DNA of 64,000 nt, from positions 49,670 through 113,669 of the forward strand of contig CAYLIF010000003.1 of assembly GCA_964383845.1 (NCBI GenBank), given 5' to 3'. Position 1 is the stretch's first letter, and the number at the start of each line of letters is the position of its first letter. Positions 16,955 to 25,252 of the stretch are shown piece by piece. This DNA is from JAAZGD01 sp964383845. GTDB taxonomy: Bacteria > Bacillota > Clostridia > Peptostreptococcales > Anaerovoracaceae. The notes under the pieces were generated by a model. It was not told the DNA's origin. It saw nothing but the letters and a program-made list of their open reading frames with translations, and ran no database searches. The position numbers were made by a program, and so were the translations under genes.

Positions 16955-17290
16955 CTAGTTTTTCTCCTTAAGCGTTACACCTACGTGACTAGATCTCTTA
17001 AGAATTTTTGATGCTCTTCCTTGGGCTCCTGCTCTCCATCGTTTGGTTGTTGGCCCTTGATGAGCGAAAATTTCTGAAACATATAGATTGTCTGGATCAA
17101 GATCCAAGTTATTTTCTGCATTTGCTGCTGCAGATTTTACAACTTTCTCCATAACCTGAGAACCTTTTCCCGGTGTAAATTTCAATATTATTAGCGCCTC
17201 TTTTAATCCTTTACCCCTTACCAAATCCGCCACAGGTTTTAGTTTTATCGGAGACATTCTAACATATTTAGCTAATGCTTTTGCTTCCAT
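16955..17290 (-). CDS. rplV: 50S ribosomal protein L22
   Basis: L22 lines the peptide exit tunnel with its long beta hairpin. The protein is 111 residues from the ATG at 17290 (MEAKALAKYVRMSPIK). An ATG three codons upstream touches the AAGGAG directly, leaving no spacing, so the second ATG with 9-base spacing is preferred. The hairpin region AHQGPTTKRWRAGAQGRAS is intact. Confidence 0.96.
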   Translation of the reverse strand: MEAKALAKYVRMSPIKLKPVADLVRGKGLKEALIILKFTPGKGSQVMEKVVKSAAANAENNLDLDPDNLYVSEIFAHQGPTTKRWRAGAQGRASKILKRSSHVGVTLKEKN

Positions 17291-17308
17291 TTTTACCATC
17301 TCCTTTCA

Positions 17309-17587
17309 CTATTTCTTCCTAGTGGACTTATCGGCAGCGTGTCCTCGGTAGGTACGAGTTGGAGCAAATTCTCCCAACCGATGGCCTACCATGTCTTCTG
17401 TAATATATACAGGCACATGTTTTTTTCCATCGTGAACTGCAATGGTGTGCCCTACCATCTGAGGGAAAATGGTTGATGGCCTGGACCAAGTTTTAATAAC
17501 TTTTTTTTCGTTTGCCGCATTCATTTCTTCAATGACTTTTAGTAGCTTAAGGTTTACGAAAGGGCCCTTTTTTAGTGATCTTCCCAT
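17309..17587 (-). CDS. rpsS: 30S ribosomal protein S19
   Basis: A 92-residue head protein that contacts S13. It starts MGRSLKKGPFVNLKLLKV and has TWSRPSTIFPQMVGHTIAVH and HRLGEFAPTRTYRGH, all diagnostic. Standard place between rplB and rplV. Confidence 0.98.
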   Translation of the reverse strand: MGRSLKKGPFVNLKLLKVIEEMNAANEKKVIKTWSRPSTIFPQMVGHTIAVHDGKKHVPVYITEDMVGHRLGEFAPTRTYRGHAADKSTRKK

Positions 17588-17603
17588 TATTTATGCTCCT
17601 TTC

Positions 17604-18437
17604 TTATTTCTCTTTTCTCTTCTTAACAATATATTGATCTGATGGCTTATTTTTCTTTCTGGTCTTGTAACCCAGAGTTTTCTTGCCCCAAGGACTTACA
17701 GGGCTAACTCGTCCAATTCCAGTCTTTCCTTCACCACCACCATGAGGGTGATCGTTAGGATTCATGGCAGAACCTCTAACAGTGGGTCTTATTCCCATAT
17801 GTCTTTTTCTTCCAGCTTTACCAATATCTATATTTCCGTGATCTTGGTTTCCAACTTCACCAATTGTAGCTCTACATTCTACCCGAATTTTTCGAACCTC
17901 CCCAGAAGGCAGTCTCACTTGTGCGTAGTCGTTTTCCTTCGCCATAAGCTGTGCGCCATTCCCTGCTGAACGAACCATTTGTCCGCCTTTCCCAGCTTTC
18001 ATCTCAATGTTATGTATAACCGTTCCGGCTGGAATTCTGGATAATGGAAGTGTGTTTCCAACTTTGATGTCCACATTACTGCCTGATAAAAGTACGTCTC
18101 CAACCTTTAACTTGCTAGGGGCTAGTATGTATCTTTTTTCTCCATCGGCATAAAACAACAATGCGATATTGGCACTTCTGTTTGGATCATACTCAATGGC
18201 TGCTACTGTTGCTGGTATATCGTCTTTATTCCTTTTGAAATCGATAATCCTGTATTTAGGTCTATATCCACCACCACGATGACGTATTGTAATCTTACCT
18301 CTGTTGTTTCGACCAGAATGTTTTTTCAGAGTTACTGTTAAGCTTCTTTCTGGCGTGTCTTTGGTAATTTCCTCAAAGGTGGAAACCGTCATTCCTCTAA
18401 GACCAGGAGTTGTCGGATTGTATTTTTTAATTCCCAT
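17604..18437 (-). CDS. rplB: 50S ribosomal protein L2
   Basis: L2 is essential for subunit joining and peptidyl transfer. The 277-residue protein has the C-terminal signature MNPNDHPHGGGEGKTGIGR near 224-242, including the functionally important histidine. Start MGIKKYNPTTPGLRGMT and length are normal. Confidence 0.98.
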   Translation of the reverse strand: MGIKKYNPTTPGLRGMTVSTFEEITKDTPERSLTVTLKKHSGRNNRGKITIRHRGGGYRPKYRIIDFKRNKDDIPATVAAIEYDPNRSANIALLFYADGEKRYILAPSKLKVGDVLLSGSNVDIKVGNTLPLSRIPAGTVIHNIEMKAGKGGQMVRSAGNGAQLMAKENDYAQVRLPSGEVRKIRVECRATIGEVGNQDHGNIDIGKAGRKRHMGIRPTVRGSAMNPNDHPHGGGEGKTGIGRVSPVSPWGKKTLGYKTRKKNKPSDQYIVKKRKEK

Positions 18438-18456
18438 CTTTCTTTCCCTCCTATTC

Positions 18457-18747
18457 TTACAGTCCTTGGAAGAATTCGATTTCCTTACTCTTTGGAGTAA
18501 GGGTTACGACAGCTTTCTTAGTAGACGCTGTCATTCCAACATTTCTTCCCATTCTTTTAACTTTACCGATTACATTCATAGTGTTTACCTTAGCAACTTC
18601 TACTCCGAAAATTTCTTCGATTGCTGCTTTAACCTGAGTTCTGTTAGCTCCTTTGGCCACTTGGAATGTGTATTTCTTGTTGTGAGCCTCATCCATACTC
18701 ATTTCTGAAATGATAGGCTTAATGATTACATCGTAAGGGGTCTTCAT
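18457..18747 (-). CDS. rplW: 50S ribosomal protein L23
   Basis: A 96-residue protein at the tunnel exit and main docking site for trigger factor. It has PIISEMSMDEAHNKKYTFQV and the KAAIEEIFGVEVAKVNTMN region. Its ATG overlaps the rplD stop by one base. Confidence 0.98.
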   Translation of the reverse strand: MKTPYDVIIKPIISEMSMDEAHNKKYTFQVAKGANRTQVKAAIEEIFGVEVAKVNTMNVIGKVKRMGRNVGMTASTKKAVVTLTPKSKEIEFFQGL

Positions 18748-19370
18748 TAGGAATACACCTCCTCAATTTTTTTAAGTGCTTCTTTTGTTACAATGAAGCT
18801 TGTGTAATTAATTATTTCATAAACGTTCATGGTAGAAACAAGTGCAGTTCTTACACCAGGGATGTTGGCCGCGGATTTTACCACTGCATCATCTTTTTCT
18901 CCCATTATTATAAGCGCTTTTTTTGCAGCTTTAACGCCTTCAAGTAGTTTGATCATATCCTTTGTCTTAGGTCCTTCAAATGTGAGTGTATCTAGCACAA
19001 TCATTTCATTCTCAAGAACCTTAGAGGATAAAACGGATTTCATAGCTAGTCTTCTCAGCTTTTTTGATACCGAGTATCGATAGTCTCTGGGCTTTGGAGC
19101 AAACGCCACGCCTCCGCCGATTTGTGAAGGATCTGTAGTACTTCCTTGTCTGGAGCGACCAGTCCCCTTTTGTCTAAAAGGTTTTCTTCCACCGCCTCTG
19201 ACATCACTTCTTGTTTTTGCGGACTGAGTTCCTTGACGTTGGTTTGCCAAGTAATTCTTTACAACTTCATGAACCGCATTTTGATTAGGCTCTATTCCAA
19301 AAATGTCATCCTTTAATTCCATTGTTCCTGTTTCAACGCCACTCATATCTAAAATCTTTACTGTTGCCAT
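18747..19370 (-). CDS. rplD: 50S ribosomal protein L4
   Basis: L4 lines the exit tunnel and in E. coli represses the S10 operon. The 207-residue protein has the extended loop with RSDVRGGGRKPFRQKGTGRSRQGS (about 58-80) that enters the rRNA core. Normal length and place between rplC and rplW. Confidence 0.98.
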   Translation of the reverse strand: MATVKILDMSGVETGTMELKDDIFGIEPNQNAVHEVVKNYLANQRQGTQSAKTRSDVRGGGRKPFRQKGTGRSRQGSTTDPSQIGGGVAFAPKPRDYRYSVSKKLRRLAMKSVLSSKVLENEMIVLDTLTFEGPKTKDMIKLLEGVKAAKKALIIMGEKDDAVVKSAANIPGVRTALVSTMNVYEIINYTSFIVTKEALKKIEEVYS

Positions 19371-19397
19371 TATTAATTCCTCCTTTCCCTATCTTCT

Positions 19398-20030
19398 CTA
19401 TTTGTCCTGACCTTTTACAGCATATTGGACTTGCAGAAGACCACCTTTGGGTCCTGGAACTGCTCCCTTAACAAGCAACAAATTCCGATCCTCCATTACT
19501 TTTACCAATACTACGTTTTGCACAGTAACTGTTTCTCGACCCATTCTACCTGGCCCTTTGTTTCCCTTAAATACTCGACCAGGGCTTGCGCACCCTGCCA
19601 AGGCTCCTGGGAGTCTCTTGTGCTTGGATCCATGAGTCATTGGTCCACGATGGTGTCCATGACGTTTTATGTTTCCTTGTGTGCCTTTACCCTTTGATAT
19701 TCCAGTTACGTCTAGTTTTTTGCCTTCTTCTAATTCTGTAACTGTCATAACTTGACCTAATTCATAGGTGTCGCCTTCATCAGGAATAAACTCTGCTAAA
19801 TGTCTTTTTAATGCTCCGCTTTTTTCTAGGTGCCCTGTTTTTGGTCGGTTTATCCTTTGAGGTTTTGCATCGTGATATCCAACCTGAACTGCCTCGTAAC
19901 CATCTGTTGACATTGTCTTTATTTGGGTTACGGTTTGCGGACCCGCTTCAATAACGGTAACGGGAATCATTTCTCCTTCTTCCGTGAAGATTTGTGTCAT
20001 TCCCACTTTCTTGCCTAGTAATACCTTCAT
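19398..20030 (-). CDS. rplC: 50S ribosomal protein L3
   Basis: An early-assembly protein near the peptidyl-transferase centre, 210 residues. Signatures are VLLGKKVGMTQIFTEEG at the start and GSKHKRLPGALAGCASPGRVFKGNK around 135-159, containing the loop near the catalytic site. A 90-base gap separates it from rpsJ. Confidence 0.98.
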   Translation of the reverse strand: MKVLLGKKVGMTQIFTEEGEMIPVTVIEAGPQTVTQIKTMSTDGYEAVQVGYHDAKPQRINRPKTGHLEKSGALKRHLAEFIPDEGDTYELGQVMTVTELEEGKKLDVTGISKGKGTQGNIKRHGHHRGPMTHGSKHKRLPGALAGCASPGRVFKGNKGPGRMGRETVTVQNVVLVKVMEDRNLLLVKGAVPGPKGGLLQVQYAVKGQDK

Positions 20031-20120
20031 ATATATTCTCCTTTTCTCTTACAGCGGATTGCCAGATTAATTCTTTCTCGCAATCATACTAAGGGGAGTA
20101 CCCTTCTAATTTAGATGTAC
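20031..20120 (-). promoter_or_regulatory. rpsJ-rplC spacer with two possible hairpins
   Basis: The 90 bases between rpsJ and rplC are longer than other gaps in the S10 block. On the minus strand they hold AAGGG-TACTC-CCCTT and, farther on, GATTGC...GCAATC. There is no T run, so a terminator is unlikely; an RNA regulatory or processing element is possible. The evidence is fold potential only. Confidence 0.25.
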
Positions 20121-20432
20121 CTAAAGCTTAATTTCTATGTCTACGCCTGCAGGTAATTCCAATTTTGTCAGTGCATCAGTGGTTTTGCCTGTTGCGTTTG
20201 TGATATCAATCAATCGCTTATGGGTTCTTTGTTCAAACTGTTCTCTAGAATCTTTGTACTTGTGTACAGCACGTATAACTGTTACCACTTCTTTTTCTGT
20301 GGGAAGGGGTATAGGACCAGAAACATCCGCTCCTGTTTTTTTGGCCGTCTCCACAATTTTGGCAGCTGATTGATCCAACATGGCATGGTCGTAAGCCTTT
20401 AATCGGATTCTAATCTTTTGTAATTCGCTCAT
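20121..20432 (-). CDS. rpsJ: 30S ribosomal protein S10 (NusE)
   Basis: S10 lies in the 30S head and, as NusE, joins antitermination complexes. The 103-residue protein starts MSELQKIRIRLKAYDHAMLD and has SGPIPLPTEKEVVTVIR and the THKRLIDI motif. The frame is open for 49 codons upstream, but the GAGGAGG site 6-7 bases before the ATG at 20432 and family length fix the start. It is the first gene of the superoperon. No tuf or fusA lies upstream, so the str operon must be elsewhere. Confidence 0.97.
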   Translation of the reverse strand: MSELQKIRIRLKAYDHAMLDQSAAKIVETAKKTGADVSGPIPLPTEKEVVTVIRAVHKYKDSREQFEQRTHKRLIDITNATGKTTDALTKLELPAGVDIEIKL

Positions 20433-20667
20433 TTTTTTCCTCCTCATTTTTCTTTGTACTGTTTTCGCTATTCCCGTACAGGGTGTTGAGTCCTTGATTT
20501 CCAACGTGTTGCTCATATTGTCGCCATGTACACGCCTCCGTGCGTTTCGTTTTATAACCCACAGATAAGAAATCTTCAATGCCCTTCGCTCCCATCTGGT
20601 GGGAACAATTCTCCGCGGAAATTACCTGATAGCTCAGCAACTTCCCGCTTCACCGCTATAAGCAAGC
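20433..20667 (-). promoter_or_regulatory. Long structured 5' leader of the S10 superoperon
   Basis: About 235 transcribed bases lie between the predicted promoter and the rpsJ ATG. The leader holds a TCCCA-CCAGA-TGGGA stem-loop (20590-20604) and a CACG-GAGG-CGTG stem-loop (20531-20542). I see no terminator T run and no sustained gene. Long leaders before rpsJ in other bacteria carry ribosomal-protein feedback control; that role is inferred here. Confidence 0.45.
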
Positions 20668-20673
20668 CTCTAT

Positions 20674-20702
20674 AATATATAACAGCGCAAAAGAGATTGC
20701 AA
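20674..20702 (-). promoter_or_regulatory. Sigma-A-type promoter of the S10 superoperon
   Basis: TTGCAA (20697-20702) and TATATT (20674-20679) are spaced by exactly 17 bases on the minus strand, with AT-rich DNA upstream. Transcription would start near 20667. A second candidate farther upstream (TTGATT 20758-20763, TAATAT 20734-20739, spacing 18) may give tandem promoters. Confidence 0.65.
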
Positions 20703-20831
20703 GGCTTTTTTATAGCATTTTTGACTTTTTCTTATATTACTTTCACTAACCCATTGGAATCAATGGTTACACAATTGATTCATTCACACTTGTCCGTGTG
20801 TGTCATTATATATTTATTCGCCTCTTTAAAA

Positions 20832-20864
20832 TAAAAAAAAAGAGACCTTTTAAAGGGTCCCTTC
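20832..20864 (-). terminator. Rho-independent terminator of the LUD gene
   Basis: On the minus strand an AAGGGACC / GGTCTCTT stem with an 8-base loop is followed by nine or so T. It lies about 35 bases after the stop at 20900 and separates the LUD gene from the S10 promoter. Confidence 0.85.
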
Positions 20865-20899
20865 TAATTATAAATGGCATCATATACAATTTTTACAAT

Positions 20900-21529
20900 C
20901 TACAAACCTAATTCCTCATTAACAAGAATTATATTTAATCTTCCAGGTTTTGTACTAAATCTTGTTGTAACAATTGTAGAACAAATCGTCTCTGTGGGTA
21001 ATAGACAATCACAGCAATGTCCAGTAAGTGCACAAGGGGTCTTTTTACCAAGTCTCTCTGCATTTTTTGGACAGGCAACTTCCTTTACTCGTTTGATAGC
21101 ATCTTCTAAGTTGTCAGTCATTTTATTTATCCCCGCCACTACTACAACTTTTTTAGGGCCAAAAGTTAGTGCTGCAACTCTATTTCCTGTTCCATCGATG
21201 TTAGCCATTTCTCCATCTGTAGTTACTGCATTGGCACTTAGAAAGTATACATCCGCCAACATTCCTTGTCTTCTAGCTTCATAGCTTGTTTCTGGATCTT
21301 TTTGGCTGTAGGGGTCAATAATAGTTATCTTGCCTTGGCTTTCTAATTCCAGCAATGCTTCACGAATACCAGTATCATCTAGGGTTTTAGACCCACCCCA
21401 AGTAACAACAGATCCCTCTTCAACCATTGATAGGGCTATATGTCTAGCTTCTTCCGAGCTTTCTGTATAATATCCCTCAATATTTCGCTTTTTGAAATTT
21501 TTTAAAATTGAAACTATTTTCGCATTCAT
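20900..21529 (-). CDS. LUD-domain protein (LutC/YkgG-like, DUF162)
   Basis: A 209-residue single-domain protein of the LUD family (PF02589), known from LutB/LutC lactate-utilisation proteins. Family signs are SVVTWGGSKTLDDTGI (about 40-55), ANAVTTDGEMANIDGTGNRVAAL (about 98-120) and KKVVVVAGINKM. The C-terminal part has a cysteine cluster (about 152-182) that could bind metal. No lutA or lutB lies nearby; it appears to be a single-gene unit with its own terminator. Substrate and reaction are unknown. It starts 29 bases after the nucleoside kinase stop, with a strong AAGGAGG, so the two may be cotranscribed. Confidence 0.88.
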   Translation of the reverse strand: MNAKIVSILKNFKKRNIEGYYTESSEEARHIALSMVEEGSVVTWGGSKTLDDTGIREALLELESQGKITIIDPYSQKDPETSYEARRQGMLADVYFLSANAVTTDGEMANIDGTGNRVAALTFGPKKVVVVAGINKMTDNLEDAIKRVKEVACPKNAERLGKKTPCALTGHCCDCLLPTETICSTIVTTRFSTKPGRLNIILVNEELGL

Positions 21530-21558
21530 CTTTAACTTCCTCCTTAAAGGTTTTTCAT

Positions 21559-23268
21559 TTATTCCATAAATATACTACCGCCAATGAACTCGCGAAGTAT
21601 GGAATTGTTTGGGATAATATGTTCATCTTCGATGCCTTGAAAGAATCTAAGAAAGGCCAAGAACCTATGAGCTTCTGCATATTCGGGCTCTTCTCTTTTT
21701 ATGGCCCTTAATAATGGTACGGCATGGGTTTTTAAAACGGCTAATTCGAAAATATGTACTGAGTTAAAAAACACATCTGCCTTACTATTGTAGGGGAATA
21801 TGTTTACATCTTCTCCTGCTCTAACCTTGGGCCAGTCTTGAATAGTTCTTTGAGCATTATGCCCTCTATAAAGATTGTCACGTACCATACGTCGAAGCAT
21901 TCTTGAATCTGTAGTTGATATTCTATTATGAGCATCAATATTAAGGTTTGTTAGAGGGCTGATATATATTTTAAATTTATCTTCATGTTCAATGCCAGGG
22001 GTCATCGCATCATTTAAAGCGTGAATACCTTCTATTATAACAAGCTGGTTTGGTTTAATGGATGTGATTTTTTTACCATAATGTTTTTCGCCTTTTATAA
22101 AATCAAAGGTAGGTATATCCACTTCTTTCCCGGATATGAGATCGTTAAGCTGTTGGTTAAACAGCTCTACATCGATTGCTCTCAAACTCTCGTAGTCTGG
22201 TTCGCCATTTGCATCAAGAGGTGTCTCAGTTCGTTCCACAAAATAATCGTCGGTACCTAAGTACATAGGTTCTAATCCCTCAACCCGAAGCTGAATGCCT
22301 AACATCCTAGCAAATGTTGTTTTCCCAGAGCTTGAAGGGCCAGCAATTAAGATTATCCTTTTCCCCTCATCCTTTATACGTTCAACTATTTCTCCGATTT
22401 TTTTTGCATGAAGGGCTTCACTGATGAGAATGAGTTCTTTGTAGGATCCGTCTTTGATTTTATCATTTAGGTCAGATACAAAAGCGCATTTCATAAGTCT
22501 ACCCCATTTTTTTGCCTCCCCAAAAGCTTCGGAAAGTAAATAGTCATCTTCATAAAATGGAACTTCGTCGGGTTTAGAGTGATGTGGAAATCTCAAAAGT
22601 ACAGCTTTGCCATCATTATATGGCCGCAGCTCAAAGTATTCAATATATCCCGTAGATGGAACCATCTTACCGTAGAAAAAATTCCAGTAACCATCCAAGC
22701 AATAAAAGACCATAGTTTCTACATTAGATGAATTGAGGATCCTCATCTTTTCTACGTCTCCATCTTCTACTAATAATTCCGCCGCTTTTTCTCGGCTATA
22801 TCTTTCCCTAGTGAAAGGAAGGTCTGCAGCAACAAGTTCTCGCATCCTTTTCTCAACAAGTTTAATTTCTTCATCTGATATACGGGCATCTACATTTTTT
22901 TTGTTCCCATTTTCGTCTGTTTGTTCTCGAAAGAAACGAACTTCTGTATAAAGTCCTTTGTTTAAAGAATTTGCGATTTCAACGTCCGTTTTTCCCAACA
23001 CATCCGAAATGGCTTTTAGGTATATCATTATAAGACTATGTTGATAAATTAAATTTGCTGATTGTGAACGTATATCAAGAAATTCAACCTGACAATCTTC
23101 CTTTAATTCTACGTTAAGATCTTCAAGTTTATTGTTTATTTTTGCAGCCAAAATCCTATATGGAACTTGGTCTTGGAAAATGTCAGCTAGCTCTTTTAAT
23201 CGAGTTCCTGATTCTACTATAAGCACTTCTTCCTGGGCCCTAAGTTCTTTTATTACTGTAATTTTCAT
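21559..23268 (-). CDS. TGS/ThrRS-like domain fused to uridine-kinase-type nucleoside kinase
   Basis: A 569-residue fusion known in Clostridia as a nucleoside kinase. Residues 1-65 form a TGS-like domain; about 70-260 resemble the threonyl-tRNA synthetase second additional domain (HSLIMIYLKAI near 77-87), though the editing-site residues are not obvious. Residues 290-569 form a phosphoribulokinase/uridine-kinase domain with P-loop GPSSSGKTTF (310-319), TDDYF near 340 and HNAQRTIQDWPKVRAGE. It probably phosphorylates uridine/cytidine or a related nucleoside, which fits the salvage genes in the window; specificity is inferred. Start ATG has GGAGAAACC upstream, and a TATAAT box sits at 23301-23306. 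Confidence 0.88.
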   Translation of the reverse strand: MKITVIKELRAQEEVLIVESGTRLKELADIFQDQVPYRILAAKINNKLEDLNVELKEDCQVEFLDIRSQSANLIYQHSLIMIYLKAISDVLGKTDVEIANSLNKGLYTEVRFFREQTDENGNKKNVDARISDEEIKLVEKRMRELVAADLPFTRERYSREKAAELLVEDGDVEKMRILNSSNVETMVFYCLDGYWNFFYGKMVPSTGYIEYFELRPYNDGKAVLLRFPHHSKPDEVPFYEDDYLLSEAFGEAKKWGRLMKCAFVSDLNDKIKDGSYKELILISEALHAKKIGEIVERIKDEGKRIILIAGPSSSGKTTFARMLGIQLRVEGLEPMYLGTDDYFVERTETPLDANGEPDYESLRAIDVELFNQQLNDLISGKEVDIPTFDFIKGEKHYGKKITSIKPNQLVIIEGIHALNDAMTPGIEHEDKFKIYISPLTNLNIDAHNRISTTDSRMLRRMVRDNLYRGHNAQRTIQDWPKVRAGEDVNIFPYNSKADVFFNSVHIFELAVLKTHAVPLLRAIKREEPEYAEAHRFLAFLRFFQGIEDEHIIPNNSILREFIGGSIFME

Positions 23269-23308
23269 GGTTTCTCCTTCAAGCTTTTTTTCATTATGAG
23301 ATTATAAC

Positions 23309-23345
23309 ATAAAAAGAAAGGTTTCGCTATAAGGAGACCTTTCTT
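23309..23345 (-). terminator. Rho-independent terminator after the YdbC-like gene
   Basis: Arms AAGAAAGGT (23314-23322 on plus) and ACCTTTCTT (23337-23345) pair perfectly; on the minus strand the right arm runs into CTTTTTAT. It ends the PC4-like gene and lies just upstream of a TATAAT box (23301-23306) likely used by the nucleoside kinase. Confidence 0.75.
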
Positions 23346-23389
23346 AGTCAGTGCTAGATAGTGTTATTAATTCTAAAATAAGCTTACTA

Positions 23390-23623
23390 CTATAATTCTA
23401 TTGACGCCAGGATTTCTCTTAATTTCTTTGCTTCCTCTGGATGGAGGGTAATACCTCTACTCATGTGTTCATGGGTTCCGTCCCAATCTCTTAGATCATA
23501 TTTAGCAGGACCTCCGTTCCATGAGACCATATTAAGTTCTTTCGCCCATCCAGAAGTGTTATTAGCTATAACCCCAATATGTTCAACAATTTCAAAAGTT
23601 ATATCTTCCCGTTCAGTAGCCAT
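23390..23623 (-). CDS. YdbC-family / PC4-like single-strand nucleic-acid-binding protein
   Basis: A 77-residue protein matching the YdbC family, which has the fold of the eukaryotic transcription cofactor PC4 and binds single-stranded DNA. It has the core NMVSWNGGPAKYDLRDW and the helix GITLHPEEAKKLREILASI. The ATG at 23623 has AAGGAG 7 bases upstream; ten further codons upstream are open but lack such a site. It is a single-gene unit between a near-consensus promoter and a terminator. The cellular role is not known. Confidence 0.85.
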   Translation of the reverse strand: MATEREDITFEIVEHIGVIANNTSGWAKELNMVSWNGGPAKYDLRDWDGTHEHMSRGITLHPEEAKKLREILASIEL

Positions 23624-23675
23624 GGATAATCTCCTTTCTTGATCAACAAACAAAGTCCTAACGCTTTGTGGTATT

Positions 23676-23704
23676 ATATTACATTATTTTCCACATATTG
23701 TCAA
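23676..23704 (-). promoter_or_regulatory. Near-consensus sigma-A promoter of the YdbC-like gene
   Basis: TTGACA (23699-23704) and TAATAT (23676-23681) with 17-base spacing on the minus strand. It is the closest match to consensus in the window, in the gap between the PHP gene and the PC4-like gene. Confidence 0.75.
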
Positions 23705-23711
23705 TCACAGA

Positions 23712-24551
23712 TTATCCTTTATCTACCAAAGAATGAAAATCCGATCCTTTTGTAACAAACAAATCTAAAGAATCCGCCAACTGCAAAATTTTGTCTTTTT
23801 CTTCTTCTGTATGACTAGGATAAAAACACTCCAGCCCATCTAACCCATATTCTTTTAAGCGCTTAGTTAAAGACTCAAGATTATTCCAAAACTCATCACT
23901 ACCTCTTAAGCCGATTTTTTTAATCTTCATTGGATGGGCTAAAACACTTTCTCCTCCAGCTTCATGGATAACTTTAATTATTTCTGCAGCTGAAGCTTTC
24001 TTTTTTTTGATGCTACGAATTTCCTTGGTATCCAGATACTTGCCGTCTTTAAAAGCATCTGAAAACTTCCTAAGAAAACCTTTTTCTACTAGTTTTCTTG
24101 CTATTAATGGTTTACCTACATATCCTTCGTTTGGAATACCTACAAAATCATCTTCAGAAATAGGTAATCCCATTTCTGTGAGAGCATCATACAATTTGAT
24201 GTTTCTTTCACTTCTAGAGGTCCTGGCTTCCTCGATTGTTTGTTTTAAGGCTGAGTTTTCTAGATCAATATAATATCCCAGTATATGAAGTTCCTCACCT
24301 CCCGGGCCATTAGCAGAAAACTCAATTCCAGGAATCACTTTAATCCCACCTAGAATCTCTGCGGCTTTTTTAGCCTCTTTAACGCCGTTAACACCATCAT
24401 GATCTGTTATAGCCATAATAGTGGTCCCCTGTCTTTTGATTTCTTCTACAACATCTTTAATTGATAAGACTCCATCCGAACGATTTGAATGAACATGCAG
24501 GTCTGCATGTTTCAAGTCTATATTTCTCAAAGTTTTCATTGTCTTAGCCAT
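23712..24551 (-). CDS. PHP-domain phosphoesterase
   Basis: A 279-residue PHP-superfamily metal hydrolase. Metal-binding motifs are DLHVHSNRSDG (17-27), TDHDG (49-53), GIEFSA (75-80), a VLAHP motif near 219 and GSDFH near 271. The arrangement matches the YciV/RNase AM group, which acts on 3',5'-nucleoside bisphosphates and RNA 5' ends. It could also be another phosphoesterase; substrate is inferred. The C-terminus stops soon after the last motif. The ATG has GAGGA about 6 bases upstream. Confidence 0.88.
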   Translation of the reverse strand: MAKTMKTLRNIDLKHADLHVHSNRSDGVLSIKDVVEEIKRQGTTIMAITDHDGVNGVKEAKKAAEILGGIKVIPGIEFSANGPGGEELHILGYYIDLENSALKQTIEEARTSRSERNIKLYDALTEMGLPISEDDFVGIPNEGYVGKPLIARKLVEKGFLRKFSDAFKDGKYLDTKEIRSIKKKKASAAEIIKVIHEAGGESVLAHPMKIKKIGLRGSDEFWNNLESLTKRLKEYGLDGLECFYPSHTEEEKDKILQLADSLDLFVTKGSDFHSLVDKG

Positions 24552-24631
24552 TTAAAATCCTCTCAAACTATAGCTTGAAATCTTCTCTTCCAAGCCGTTA
24601 GCTACAAATTTCAAGTCCCATTATTCTGCAA

Positions 24632-25174
24632 CTATTCAAAAAGTAATCCTTTACTTATTTCTTCCTTTACAACTGAGCCTTTTAATACACCCACTAACTC
24701 CAGACCAAATCTCATAGCTGTTGCAGGTCCTTTAGAGGTAATTATATTTCCATCTATAACAACAGGCATATCTTTATACTCTCCTTGGTTCAAATGGTTT
24801 TCCATACCCGGATATATTGTGGCTTTTTTTCCAGCAAGCATTCCTATCTCGCCTAGAATCATAGGAGCGGCACATATGGCAGCTATATTTTTACCTGCTT
24901 GGTTAAACTCTTTAATCCTATTCAAAAGATCTTCATTTTTCATTAAATTACTTGTACCTGGCATTCCTCCTGGAAGTACTATCATTTCACATTCTTCATA
25001 GTCTGCGTCTGAAAACATAATATCGGCTTTTACCGAAATACCATGTGCCCCCTTGACCTCCAAGGTTTTTTCCATAGAAACCGTCTTCACAGATATCTCG
25101 GCTCTCCGTAATATATCCACCACCGTCAATGCTTCTATTTCTTCAAAGCCTTCTGCTAAATGTACATAAATCAT
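24632..25174 (-). CDS. DJ-1/PfpI-family protein
   Basis: A 180-residue DJ-1/YajL-type protein. The nucleophile Cys101 sits in the elbow AAICAAP and the conserved acid Glu14 is in GFEEIEA, the DJ-1 pair. Family members are described as glyoxalases, deglycases or chaperones; the true activity is debated. It is transcribed away from mogA, with AGGAGGT 10 bases before its ATG. Confidence 0.9.
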   Translation of the reverse strand: MIYVHLAEGFEEIEALTVVDILRRAEISVKTVSMEKTLEVKGAHGISVKADIMFSDADYEECEMIVLPGGMPGTSNLMKNEDLLNRIKEFNQAGKNIAAICAAPMILGEIGMLAGKKATIYPGMENHLNQGEYKDMPVVIDGNIITSKGPATAMRFGLELVGVLKGSVVKEEISKGLLFE

Positions 25175-25198
25175 AATTCTTCTACCTCCTATATATTT

Positions 25199-25226
25199 AT
25201 TATAGTATAATACACGTATATAACAA
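25199..25226 (-). promoter_or_regulatory. Likely promoter of the DJ-1 gene
   Basis: TTGTTA (25221-25226) and TATAAT (25199-25204), spacing 16, on the minus strand in the 78-base divergent gap. The plus-strand promoter of the neighbouring gene must share this gap; I cannot place it confidently. Confidence 0.45.
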
Positions 25227-25252
25227 AATTATACCACAAGAAAGGGGATATC

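Noticed and set aside
20433..20640. N-terminal extension of S10 or a separate small protein in the rpsJ leader
   Set aside because: The open frames are not conserved-looking, and a strong ribosome site at the standard S10 start explains the gene.
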